Part shown: positions 1-9,713 of the stretch, piece after piece
How positions within the stretch are numbered: position 1 is the stretch's first letter
Layout of the letters: each line of letters begins with the position of its first letter
Source of the DNA: Davidsoniella eucalypti
Lineage: Eukaryota; Ascomycota; Sordariomycetes; Microascales; Ceratocystidaceae
Direction of reading: 5' to 3'
Assembly (NCBI GenBank): GCA_004009845.1
Contig: RMBW01000337.1
Span: 1-32,729, forward strand
DNA: 32,729 bases
Translations under genes and position numbers: made by a program
Notes under the pieces: generated by a model
The model's input: the letters and a program-made list of their open reading frames with translations, nothing else
What the model was told of the DNA's origin: nothing
Databases searched by the model: none

Positions 1-803
1 TAAGTTGGTTAATGGCGCAAGGGTGTCGGATATGCGCGGGACGAAGTCCCTATAGAAGTTTATGAAACCAATAAAGCGGCGGAGCTCGGTTAGTGTGTAG
101 GGGCGCTCCCAATTACGAATGGCTTCAGTCTTTTCGGGGTCTGCCCTTATGCCGATACCAGGGCGACTAGGAAGCCTAGGAACTTGATCTCCTTGGCTGC
201 GAACTCGCACTTCTTGATGTCGAGTTGGAGGTCGGCTTTGTCGAGGGCAGAGACTATTTCCAGGACGAGGTTGCGATGGTCCTTGGAGCGAGCCCTTAGA
301 ATAGATGCACACATCGTCAATGTAGGCGTCGCAGCTGATACCGTGCCATTTGTCGAGGACTCCGTTGATGCGTCTCTGGAAGGCAGCAGGGGCGTTGGTT
401 AAGCCGAAAGGGACGACGTTCCACTGGAAGGCACCCAGGGTGTTCTAAAAGCTGTTATGTGTTCAGAGCCTGGGGCTATGCGAATCCTGTGGAAGGCGGA
501 GATGACGTCGACTTTCGAGACCCACTCGGAACTGGCGATGCGTTGGAGCGTTTCCCCCATAAGTGGCAGGGGGTACTTATCTTTGATGAGCGTCATTGAC
601 ACCACGATAATCGATGCAAAAGCGTACGCCACCTCCTGGTTTATTGACGAACAGTACGGACGAGCCATATTCGGAGTTGGCTGGTCCTATGAACTGAGAC
701 TGCTTGAGACCTTCCAGGGTCTTTTGTAATACTAGGAGTTCTGCCGCGAGTTACTGGGTAGAGGGATTGTGTCGGAACGTTGCACCTGGTTTCAGTTTAA
801 TCT
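1..803 (-). pseudogene. Chromo-1 reverse transcriptase, degenerate and partial
   Basis: Reverse transcriptase copies element RNA into cDNA. The minus strand of 399-668 encodes finger/palm sequence with KDKYPLPL, WVSKVDVISAFHRIRIAPG and TAFRTPW, typical of Ty3/gypsy RT. The catalytic YIDD box is encoded by the minus strand of about 313-336, in another frame. The first 100 bases encode the RT/RNase H connection (LRRFIGFINFYRDF-like) and continue beyond the window. Several frame changes interrupt the segment, so it cannot give a working enzyme as written. Seen: motifs and breaks. Inferred: whether breaks are real or base-call errors. Confidence 0.85.
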
Positions 804-1439
804 CTAGGTCGATCCCTGGTCGATGCGGGGCAGCGTTGTGGCTAATTTGGGATCGAAAGCCGAGGCAACAGGTTCTAGCCAATCCGGCAGGTGAGGACGG
901 GATTTCTCCTTGTGAGCAAGAGCGATCTTAATGTTCTCTAGCGAAGCTCTATAAATATGCGGGTTATCCGCACTTCCACAGAGCTTGTAGAATTCCTCAG
1001 CAGTTAACTCTTCTGCTGGTAAGATCGTAATCTCCTGTGTCCTGGGCCTGAGCCGAACGTCATTATTTACTAACCATCTTTGTCCTAGAATTATGTCTTC
1101 GGACTGGCCGGGAACCACGTAGGCCCAAATGGTTTCCGTGTGGCCGTTGATGGTCAGGGGGAGTTCGGCGATGGTGTCGATGAGCGGGGGGTTGTCCAGC
1201 GTAGTGACTTGGACAATGACCCGCTCAGAGATAGGGTGCGTGGCGGTGGCGAGGTGGAGGAGACGCGGGGGAATGACGGCGACGGTAAGGCATCCGCTGT
1301 CGACGAGGGCTTTTGTGGCGTAACTACCTAAACAAATGTCTAAATAATTTCCTAAAGCCCCCATCTCAGTTTCAACTATTCTATCACCGATTAATCCCCC
1401 CTGGTCGGGGCGCGATTTATCCCGACTATCTAAAAATCC
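804..1439 (-). pseudogene. Chromo-1 Pol start with aspartic protease
   Basis: This reading frame is -1 relative to Gag and is open from the GGATTTT site at 1439, through the Gag stop, into the protease. The junction peptide includes GFLDSRDKSRP, closely matching GFLGDQDKSRP in Chromo-2. Unlike Chromo-2 and Chromo-3 it has no ATG at the equivalent of their Pol start; its first ATG lies further in, at MGALGNYLD. The protease carries ALVDSGCL, a retroviral-type D-S-G active site, and ILGQRWL near its end. The enzyme would cut the Gag-Pol polyprotein as a dimer. The frame closes at 804, where RT should continue in another frame, so the gene is broken. Confidence 0.82.
1404..1439 (-). promoter_or_regulatory. 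Candidate -1 frameshift signal, Chromo-1 Gag-Pol
   Basis: On the minus strand GGATTTT (1433-1439) is followed by the Gag stop TAG (1430-1432), which opens a 6-nt spacer, and then a hairpin with arms GTCGGG and CCCGAC around an 11-nt loop (1410-1420). Heptamer, stop, spacer length and loop match the sites in Chromo-2 and Chromo-3, while the stem differs by paired changes. GGAUUUU is an established slippery heptamer in dianthoviruses. Confidence 0.75.
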
Positions 1440-3413
1440 ATGAGGTCACCTGTATCCGCTGTGTTGTTAGTAGGGGTTCCCTGGGCGCGTGGCTGCGTGG
1501 TGGCCATCTGCTCGCTGATGAGGGCGCGGACGTCGTCCAGGGAGAAGGAAGGTGCTGTGCTGACGGCGTTGGCTTTGACCGAAGGGCGAGAGGTGCGCGA
1601 CTTGGAACGGCAGTTAGCAGCGGTATGACCCTTGCGTTGGCAGGCAGAGCAGGATACGGCCGTAGGACATGTGCCTGAGGGATGTGCTTGGCTGCTGCAG
1701 TACTGGCAGGGCGTGAGAGGGCACATGGAGGCGTAGTGGCCTGTTTGGCGGCAGTGATAGCAGGGCCTGTCGGTTGAGGAGGTTTGTGATTTGGGCGCGG
1801 GCGTACGAGATGGTGTCGGCGAGGGGTTTGAACGCCAGTGGTTGGAGTTTATGGCCTTGGCTTTGGCGAGGGCGCTTTCCTTGATGCGGGCGACTGGGCG
1901 CATCTGTGAGATCATTTCGTCTAGTGGTCTGATATGGAACATGTTGGCTAAGTGCACTTGCATGTCCAGGTGGAGGCCTTCTTGGAGGACGGAGAGGAGG
2001 GTGTTATGGTCGTAGAAATGGGCTTTGTCGCGCAGGGAGCAGAGACGGTTGGTAAAGGATTCGAATGTCTCGGTAGGGCCTTGCTTGAGTTTCAGCAATT
2101 CGCGGTTGGCAAGTCTCGCTCGGTCGGGGTCGTCGTATCGCGAGTCAAGGTAAGAGAGGAAGGCCTGGAAGCCGGTGTTCATGGGAGGCATTCGAGGTAC
2201 TTGGTGCGAACTTGTTCCTTGATCTCCGTCGACAGGGCGTTCATCGTGTACGCCAGCTGGTCTCTGGTTGAGTAGAAGCGGTAAGAGTCCACGAGAAATT
2301 TCTCGTTAAGCTCCATCTTCCAGGTGGCGTAATCGAAGGTGCCGTCGAACTTGCGGACTGCGTCGATAACATCTTTGCGGCGGGCAAGCTGGTCGTCGCG
2401 AGGGGTAGTAAGGCGATCCCGTGAGCTGTAGGAGGGAATGCTGGTGTTGTTGTGAGCCTTTTCTCTGGAGGCGTGGGGGCGTGTTCGCGGATAGGGGCGA
2501 GACGTAGGTTGAGAGGTTTGAGTCTGTCCTCTAAGTCGTCGAGCTGGTTGAGGTCTACTAAGTTGTCGTTGGCTGGGTCTTCGTATTTGCCACCGAGGAG
2601 CTCGAGGATGTCTCGGCCTAGGTTGTCCAGTACTTCAGCAGTGCGTGCAGGGTCCTTGAATTCGGGGGCTGAGCGTTCTGCCATGCCCTGGAGTGCGGCC
2701 ATCTGGATCTCTGCGACTTTGAAGTTGTGGTGGAACTGGAAGTCCCATCTTGGCGCAGTGGGTGATATCCATTCGGTTGGATCCAGTTGGGCTTTATCGA
2801 GGGCAGCTTGGTATTTGGCGGACAGAACTTCGAAGACGCCTGCTGTATCGTCGGAGTATGCGCCTGGCAGGGGGAGACCGCTTAGAGAGCGACGAGGGGC
2901 TTCGATTTTGACTTTAGGGGTGTTCTCCTTGGTGCGTATGGGGATGTCTTTGCTGGAAGACGCGCCGAAGCCGAGGATGTGAGGGTTGCTAAGAAATCGT
3001 GACAGGAGAATCTGGGCGCTGCGCGGGGACCTGAGGCTGCTTTGACCGGGCACAATGTGGCCGATTATATCCGTGGAGATGGACAAACAGTGCAGGTGGT
3101 CATGAAAGTGGGCAGCGTGTGCGAGGATGGCAGGGCCTGCGGGAAAGGGGCCAAGTAGTTTGGCCAGACGGGGTCGTTCAGAGCGTTTGAACAGGGCTAA
3201 ATAGCACCAGCCCTGGTGTTTCCAGAGGCGTCTCTGGTGGAGAAAGGGGGTGACGACATGGCGCGGCTTGAAGGCCAGCAAGAAGCGGCGCGTGATGTCT
3301 AGCATGAAGTGGGTGAAGGCAATTGCGAGAAATGCGAGGGCGAGACCTTCGGCGGTGCCGTGGTGGGCTCCAAGGATGGCAGCCCAGAGGTGAAGGAGGA
3401 AAAGTTGCAACAT
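1430..3413 (-). pseudogene. Chromo-1 Gag, frameshifted, three zinc knuckles
   Basis: Gag is the structural protein of the virus-like particle. The start chosen is the ATG at 3413 (MLQLFLLHL), because upstream sequence is leader repeat and the first residues align with the starts in Chromo-2 and Chromo-3. The N-terminal part has a hydrophobic stretch, then GWCYLALFKR and AHFHDHLHCLS, shared with the other two elements. The C-terminal part (1430-2191) has three CX2CX4HX4C knuckles: CYHCRQTGHYASMC, CQYCSSQAHPSGTC and CSACQRKGHTAANC, where the other elements have one. It ends in DLMDF then TAG. The reading frame changes at least twice, between about 2190 and 2330, so no intact Gag is made as written. 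Confidence 0.85.
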
Positions 3414-3461
3414 GGTGCAAGTAAGGTGGACGCGTTTAGTCAGTGAGATAGCGAAGTGAGG

Positions 3462-3580
3462 GCACAGTAGGGTGCGAGAACGATGGTCACGAATAGCGTG
3501 AGAGAATGGAGTGCACAGTAGGGTGCGAGTAGAGTGATGGTCACGAATAGCGTGAGAGAACAAGGTGCACAGTAGGGTGC
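3462..3580 (-). repeat. Leader stem-loop array, Chromo-1
   Basis: Between primer-binding site and Gag lie about two and a half units of a roughly 53-bp tandem repeat. Each unit holds two short inverted repeats: GCAC-agtagg-GTGC (3462-3475, 3513-3526, 3567-3580) and TCACG-aatag-CGTGA (3487-3501, 3541-3555). The sequence differs from the arrays in Chromo-2 and Chromo-3, but position and architecture are the same. Confidence 0.75.
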
Positions 3581-3601
3581 GAAGAACGAGAACGATGGTA
3601 G

Positions 3602-3612
3602 ATCGGTATCAA
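3602..3612 (-). promoter_or_regulatory. Self-priming primer-binding site, Chromo-1
   Basis: The minus strand reads TTGATACCGAT, two bases from the LTR end. It is the exact complement of ATCGGTATCAA inside the LTR (minus strand of 3667-3677), about 55 nt downstream of a TATAAATAG box at 3724-3732. This is the Tf1-type arrangement, in which the folded-back 5' end of the element RNA primes reverse transcription. I did not recognise a tRNA match. Confidence 0.78.
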
Positions 3613-3614
3613 AA

Positions 3615-3793
3615 TGACACGAACTAGGAAGAGGCAATGGCAAGCAATCTAGAGTAAAGACTTCGATTGATACCGATGAAGGAGAAAGACTAATATCTGT
3701 TGGAATACGGCGGGAATAGGTCCCTATTTATAACCGTTTATCTGGCTAAGTATCTTACTTAGCCAAATACCAACTGGGCCTTAGCCCCTGACA
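3615..3793 (-). repeat. 5' LTR of Chromo-1 (179 bp)
   Basis: Bounded by TG at 3615 and CA at 3793 on the plus strand. It aligns closely with the solo LTR at 13528-13704. The minus strand carries TATAAATAG (3724-3732) and the 11-mer ATCGGTATCAA that pairs with the primer-binding site. Confidence 0.88.
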
Positions 3794-3925
3794 CTACACT
3801 CTAACCGAACTCCGCCGCTTTATTGGTTTCATAAACTTCTATAGGGACTTCTTCCCGCGCATATCCGACACCCTTGCGCCATTAACCAACTTAACTAAAA
3901 AGGACACCCCCTTTGTTTGGTCCCC
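3794..3925 (+). pseudogene. Plus-strand chromovirus RT/RNase H fragment
   Basis: An open plus-strand fragment encodes the RT/RNase H connection: LRRFIGFINFYRDFFPRIS, then NLTKKDTPFVWS. It is the near-identical reverse complement of the first 100 bases of the window, with only a few mismatches. It begins at the outer edge of the Chromo-1 LTR and stops where the GGTATTATTCGG repeat begins. It is what remains visible of the element that Chromo-1 landed in. Confidence 0.85.
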
Positions 3926-5910
3926 TAGGTATTATTCGGCGGCTGTTGACAGCTAAACACACATACAAAAGAGGGCGAGGGCTCCCTTCCTTACGATGGA
4001 CATGTATTTAGTTCAACCGGACATGTGATTGGATAAATACATCTAGAAAAGTGGGTTTTTTTTTTTTGGGATTTTGCTTACGAGTAATATTTTTGTCAGC
4101 AGAAAAAATTGGTACTAGCTCTAGGAAATAAGCCTGCCTTTTCTGATTTTTTTCACTTTTAAAAGAACAGAAGCAGTAATAATATTTGGTTTGAATGGTA
4201 ATAAAATAATTTTACAGGGCCATACGCACTAGCAAAGGTAAGTTATAGGTGCAAGGACAAATCTTCATAGCTATAAGATTAATGAATTAAAAAAGAATTT
4301 TAAAATGATTGAAGACTTGATTTTAAAAATAACACACAGACAATTCTCTATACAATACATAGATGCCTTGAATAAATAGGTAATTGATGATTCAATTAAT
4401 GGCATAAGTCATATATTTTGCTTGTGAAAGAATAAGCGCCAAAGCTCTTCTGTTAGTACAGAATTCACTAACCATAAAACAATGAATGCAGGGCTGTTAT
4501 CTATTAAAATTGAAGGTCTTTCAATTTTTATTTATTTCATTAATATATGGAGCTATAGAGCTATGAAGATGTTGAAAATTGAAGTTGTTTTTGCGGCTAT
4601 CATGCGGTCTTTTGGAACTAATTAAACTATACTGTAAAGATAAGCATACTTGCCTGTGTTTCTTGTCAATTCTAGAAATAAAAAAGGCAATAGAACAACA
4701 TAAAATATCTAAAGGGAGATTTTGATCAAGGTAACGAAAAGAGTAATGTGATATGAATAGACTACTTTTTATCAGGAGTACAGGGCAACAACTGCTTGGT
4801 ATCATTTGTAATAATGATAGATATAAATATAGACAATATCGTAAGTGAAGGCAAAGGTGGATATTTTGAGTTTGTAAGAGTGTAAGTAATTTTTAAGGCT
4901 TCAGGTAATGTTGGAAGGTAGAAATAAGCTGAAACAAAAATTAAACAGGCTGCAAGCATGCCAGAAGAGGACATTAGTAGGTTTTAAGAAACGCTACAGG
5001 GTTGAATTAGTGTCGACAGATTTAGAAATAAGGTCTATAAATAACATGCTTATAGCTCTATAGCTCCGTAAGATTACTGAATTTTTAAAAAAAAAAAAGA
5101 TTTAAAATATAACCTAAAAGATTTAAATTAAAAATCAAGTTGATTGCATGCAGAAATTCACTCGTAGAATACTAAATATTTCTTGGGAGTTCTACAATAT
5201 AAAGCAAGTATCTAGGTACAATATAGAAAGATAGTCAACAAATTTGAAAAGGATAGTTAGCCAAACAAGATAATATAACAAGTAGATTTAATGGATATTA
5301 CTGGGAATTATAGCACAATAGCGACAGACACTAACTTGATATGTCTATCTATATAATAATAGTTAGTGCTATTGAGAATGGAAATAAGATGCAAATAATT
5401 CGGGAGGATAAAGGTAGTGTATGTAAGTATTACTATGTATTTCAGTTAGGTTCTTTAGTTGTAAGAAGAATCACAAGACTAACATGGCAGCAGTTCAAAT
5501 TATCAACAACTTTAGGTACTTATACCATTACAATAGCATGACATTAGGTGGTTGGGATTTAGAGCTTACATGATTGATAAAACAACAAGTGTAGTGGTAG
5601 CAACTGGCACAGTTGGCATTTTAATACTGAACTTACATAGCAATCACTTTCTGTAGTATCTGCAGGATATATTGTTCACTGAATGATTCCCGACTTATAA
5701 TGCAAGTTAATATCGTCGCTAAAACACATGAGCAAAGACCAAGTTTGTTTAGAAGAAGTTCTACATAGTCATGAGTAAGAAGAATGGTAGTAGTATAATC
5801 AGCAATGATCAAGGACTTACAGTAAGTTATGTACGTAGTTCTAAAGGAATGTTTCATTGCAAGGGAAATGTAATAAGACGTATATAAATTATGTAAGAAT
5901 ACCAATAGCT
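3926..5910 (+). mobile_element. AT-rich repeat with GGTATTATTCGG terminus, copy A (noncoding remnant)
   Basis: The segment begins inside a chromovirus RT fragment with TAGGTATTATTCGGCGGC and has TGATTGG about 97 bases in, as copy B (7628) also does. Long parts align with copy B: 4300-4385 with 8625-8705, 5281-5540 with 8830-9090, and 5640-5905 with 9180-9430. I found no convincing gene; the few short open frames lack recognisable motifs. Recurrent insertion into other elements marks it as mobile. The class is uncertain: a terminal inverted repeat DNA transposon fits the inverted terminus at 14372-14383, but no complete element with both ends and a target duplication is visible. Confidence 0.6.
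4262..4295 (+). repeat. A-rich retroposon-like 3' tail, best-preserved copy
   Basis: The sequence TCTTCATAGCTATAAG then ATTAATGAATTAAAAAA resembles a poly(A) 3' end. Diverged copies occur on the plus strand near 5048-5095 and on the minus strand near 4515-4570 and 8050-8105. Its last 16 bases before the A run recur, in reverse orientation, in the 34-bp insertion at 29526-29559. Confidence 0.5.
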
Positions 5911-6026
5911 CAGCACTCAAAAAAGACCAAAAAATCAGCGAAAATTAATACAATTTTGCTCGAATCCCATCTCAAAACACGTTTAAAATACTTAACTCAT
6001 CTCTACGAATCTATTAATACCAGTTG

Positions 6027-6729
6027 CATGATGGCGCACGCCATGCGCGATGCATTAAGGGCGATTGAAGCCTCGAAAGACGGCGAAAGCCCAACGGTCA
6101 CCCCCACTGAATCAATCAGCCTCGTACCAACACACATGGACGACAGCGAAATGACCGACGAAATCAACACCACCATCAACAAAAACAACAAAAACAAACG
6201 CCGCATCGAGGAGATCGAGCTACCAAGCTCTGTTCAGACTACACAGAGCACCAACAAGCTTCTGCTTATCGGTGGTGGCAAGATTCCCTCCCCCAAGCAC
6301 ATCCGTGACTTGGTTAACTGCAATGGAGAAATGAAGGCCATTGAGGTGAGGCTGACCTCGAAGAATAACATCAGCATCACATGCAGCAGCACCTCCGCGA
6401 AGGCCAGCCTCCTCAAAACTAAGGACAGCTGGATGGCACGCCTCCGGCCTTTGGGCTGGAAGGACTGCATCGAGCCTGAAAACTGGCAACGCCTTGTGAT
6501 GCACGGGATGCGTCTCGAAGAGATCGATAACTTTGCTGAAGAATTCTACGACAGCAATGGCATCGAGGCCCTCCCGAGAGTGCGCATACTACGCAAACCT
6601 CGCCCAGGACAGACGGTCGGATCCGTCGTGTTTACTGTCCTGAACCAGGCAAGTGCGTCTGCTTGTTGAGACAAGCAGATGTTCTTTGTTGCGCAAAAAG
6701 TCAAGATTGTTAAGTATTTTTATGATTAG
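6027..6729 (+). pseudogene. LINE-B ORF1-like protein, frameshifted near its end
   Basis: ORF1 proteins of non-LTR retrotransposons bind element RNA. The ATG at 6027 is a plausible start, but the frame is open further upstream. The protein has a basic, Asn/Lys-rich stretch, then a domain shared with LINE-A: LLIGGGKIPSPKHIRDLVN, LRPLGWKDCIEPENWQRLVM and the DSNGIE segment. The frame closes at 6669 after VVFTVLNQAS; another frame resumes the end as seen in LINE-A and stops at TAG 6727-6729, overlapping ORF2. The missing stretch corresponds to a deletion relative to LINE-A. No CCHC knuckle is visible. Assignment rests on position and similarity to LINE-A rather than on a named domain. Confidence 0.7.
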
Positions 6730-7627
6730 AAAACTCACGATCTTTCAGCATAACCAGGGAAAGCGTAAAGGCATTTTGGACCATCTCTTTGGATTAGCAA
6801 TAACGCAGAGAGTGGAGATATTGTGCATTCAAGAACCCTGGGTATGGAAAAAAGAAGGCAAATGGATTTTCCAGGACCACCAAAACTTTCACACCGTCAA
6901 ACCAGCTTTATCTCTGCTAACAAGACCAAGGGTCGTGACCTATATCCAAAAGGACATTGACTTCACAATAGAAAAGCCTCTCGACATCGCAAGCAGCGAT
7001 ATTCAATGCATAAGACTTCATATAGACGCGCAACCATTATTGGTCAACCTCTACAACCATCCGACCCAACCCCTTTTACAGCACCCGCTTGTCCAGCAAT
7101 GGCAGGTTGGGAGTGGCATCATAGTCGGGGACTTCAACACTCATCATCCATGGTGGTCTGTGAACTGTGAGCAATCACAGCATGCAGATGAAGTCGTTGG
7201 TTGGTTGCAGAGGAACAATGCGGACTTGGTGGTGGATCCCGTCAATGCTCTGGTCAACAGAGGCACTTTCTTCACCACCAGGTCGCAGAAAATATCAATC
7301 ATCGATCTCGCCTTCCTCACCGGGCAGATGAAGCAAACGAAAACTAGTTGGACGTGTGAAGGTCTCCACGGTTCGGATCACCAGTGCATTAAATTGCAGT
7401 TCCACGACGCCCGAAAAAACGAAAAAGAGACAGAAAAACAATATATAACTTGAAAAAAAACGGACTGGAAACAGTTCGAGAGAGCCTCAAAAAAAGGAGG
7501 CATAAGTATTAGAAAATCTCAAAAAAAGAGATACTCGACCGGATCTGGCAGCCATTCTGACCGCCGCCATCCAGGATACCTGCGCAGAGGTGATGCCGAA
7601 GGCTCGCATCTGCCCCCGGAGTAAGCC
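6722..7627 (+). pseudogene. LINE-B ORF2 endonuclease domain, truncated
   Basis: The ATG at 6722 lies in ATGATTAG, overlapping the ORF1 stop. The product has the endonuclease/exonuclease/phosphatase fold: FQHNQGKRKG, EILCIQEPWVW, VGDFNTHHPWWS, IIDLAFLTG and the C-terminal GSDHQCI. These are the Asn, Glu, Asp and His positions of the catalytic centre that nicks target DNA. The frame stops at 7452 because of an indel in an A-rich run compared with LINE-A; homology continues out of frame to 7627, where the AT-rich repeat interrupts it. Confidence 0.85.
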
Positions 7628-9440
7628 TAGGTATTATTCGGCGGCGTTGCGGGCGGAAACGTGCATACATTTCAGTCTGGGCACCCTTGTCCCTATTTTC
7701 AAAACGGTTCAGATCTAAACGGATCGGTGATTGGCCAAAATCTATTAATAAATAAGAATTTATCTATGACTTTGCTTACTAATAAAAAATTTAAGTTTCA
7801 ATTTTTTTGGTTTCAATTTTTTTTTACAAATAATTTTCTGAAGTTTTTAAAGTTTTTTCTTTTAAAAAAAAACTTTTTTTAGGAATCAAAAAAATTAAAA
7901 TTTTTTTACTTTCGAGGATTTTCCACAAATAACTTTCTAAAGTTTTTTTTTCTTGCAATTATTTTCACAAAATAATCTTTTGAAAATTTTAAATTCTTTT
8001 AGAAAATCCCTTTATTCAATTTATAGGGAGCAAAATATAATTCAATTTTGCTATCAATTTTATTTATTTATTAATCTTGTTTAACAATAGAGCTATGACG
8101 ATATCACTAAGAACGTGTTCATGATATTTATAATTATAGATTATAATGTTTAGATCTACGGGGGAATTAGAAAGTTAATAATACTAACGAAGTATTTCAT
8201 ACTTTTGTGTAAAGTAGTAATGTGTATTCAGAATTCGTTAAAGCTTTGAGGTGTTTTTTTACAAATATGTCGAGCATAAACGTGACGTCTAGCTTCAGGG
8301 AGGAAACTAACTAGCATGCCGTTTTTGAGTATTTTTTTTTTCACTAAGCAGCACATAATATATGAACGGTTCTTTAAAAGAACCGCAGCAGAACTGCTAG
8401 TATTTGGACACAAATAGGACTGCAATCAATTTACTGGATCAAACGCACTAGAAACGGCAAGTTATAAGTACACCAATGGCAGGTCTACATACTCATTAAG
8501 CATTAAGGGTAAAGTACAAGAATTTGTATTAGTCAGATACAGCAAGATGTAGAAATGTTACCAAATATGTCAAGTACTATCACAATAAACACTCAAGGCG
8601 ATGTAGAAGAATATCCTAATTAAATATAAGATTGAAGACTTGGTTTAAAATAACATACTGACGGTAATTCTCCACAAAATGCATAGACATATTGATTAAA
8701 TAAAGTAATTCGTACTCATAGTATACTATATATCATTAGGATTTCTACGATACAAAGCAGGTATCTAGGTACGATAGAGAAATAGAGTCAATTAAATTTA
8801 AAAGGATAGAGAGCCAAGCAAGGTAATATAACAAGCTGATTTAATATATTACCGGGCATTACAGCACAATTGGCAGGACAGACACCCACTTGCTACATCT
8901 ATCTATATGATGATATTGAGTGCTATTGAAAAGGGAAATAAAATGAAAAGAATTCTAGAAAAACGACAGTATATATAAGTATTACTATATATTTGAATTA
9001 TGTTCTTTCGCTGTAAGTAGAATGACAAGACTAATATGGAACTTCAAATTACAAACAACTTTAGGTACTTATACCATTAGAATAGCATGACATTGGGTGC
9101 TTGGGATTTAGAGTTTACATGATTGATAAAACAACAAGAGAAGTAGTCGCAACTGGCACAGTTGGTATTTTAAAACCTACATAGTAATCACTTTCTATGG
9201 TATTTGCAGGATATATTGATCACAAAATGATTCCCGATTTATAATAAGTTGAGATGGTCGGCAAAACATAAGAGCAAAGACCAAGTTTGTCGAGAAAATG
9301 CTCTATAAACATGTAAGAAGGACACTCGTAGTAAAATCAGGAATGATCAATGACTTACTGTAAGTTTTGTAGTTCTAACGGAATGTTGCATTTCAAGGGA
9401 AATGTAATAAGGTAAGACATAAAGATTGGGCAAGAATATA
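7628..9440 (+). mobile_element. AT-rich repeat with GGTATTATTCGG terminus, copy B (noncoding remnant)
   Basis: It begins with TAGGTATTATTCGGCGGC inside LINE-B and shares TGATTGGCC about 98 bases in. It aligns with copy A over much of its length, with many substitutions and small indels. Long homopolymer T and A runs occur at 7790-7900. I see no gene in it. The right end is set where similarity with copy A is lost, not by a visible terminus. Confidence 0.58.
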
Positions 9441-9713
9441 GGAAATGGTAAACTATCAAAGATTGTAGACCCCAAATACTAGCAATAGTTTGTTAGAAAA
9501 TGGTTAATAAATACTGGGTTGTGTTATTGAGTATCGAGAGAAAATTACATTGGCTAATTAACAGAGAAAGAGTTATGAATGAGTCACAACTGCAAGCTAG
9601 GCGATTGGGAAATGATTGTATAATCAGTCACTGAAGTATAGTTCTCTACATAGTACAAATGTTGACTATTAAGTACATCAAAGAAATGAATGTGTTGTCG
9701 GCAAGTAAGGTAT

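Larger units (their letters stand above)
1..3793 (-). mobile_element. Chromo-1: Ty3/gypsy chromovirus, 5' LTR through RT, cut by window start
   Basis: Read on the minus strand, this is a 5' LTR (3615-3793), primer-binding site, leader hairpin array, Gag, frameshift signal, protease and the start of reverse transcriptase. The rest of Pol and the 3' LTR lie outside the window. Chromo-1 differs from Chromo-2 and Chromo-3 in LTR sequence, leader repeats and zinc-knuckle number, so it is a separate family. All coding parts carry frameshifts. The sequence just right of its LTR is reverse transcriptase of a very similar element in the opposite orientation, so Chromo-1 inserted into a relative. The target duplication cannot be tested because the left end is missing; ctaca (3794-3798) is the right flank. 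Confidence 0.88.
5911..7627 (+). mobile_element. LINE-B: truncated non-LTR retrotransposon
   Basis: This plus-strand LINE copy holds the C-terminal part of ORF1 and the ORF2 endonuclease domain, and is nearly identical to LINE-A over the endonuclease. The left edge is placed where similarity between repeat copies A and B stops, near 5910. The right edge is exact: LINE-A continues AAGCCTTGGTGG where LINE-B switches to the GGTATTATTCGG repeat. Loss of everything downstream leaves no reverse transcriptase. Confidence 0.82.

Noticed and set aside
3602..3612. tRNA-type primer-binding site
   Set aside because: It lacks the usual TGG start and has a perfect covarying partner inside the LTR, so self-priming is preferred.
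4521..5541. Small open frames in the AT-rich repeat
   Set aside because: None is conserved between repeat copies or shows a recognisable motif; composition is that of noncoding AT-rich sequence.
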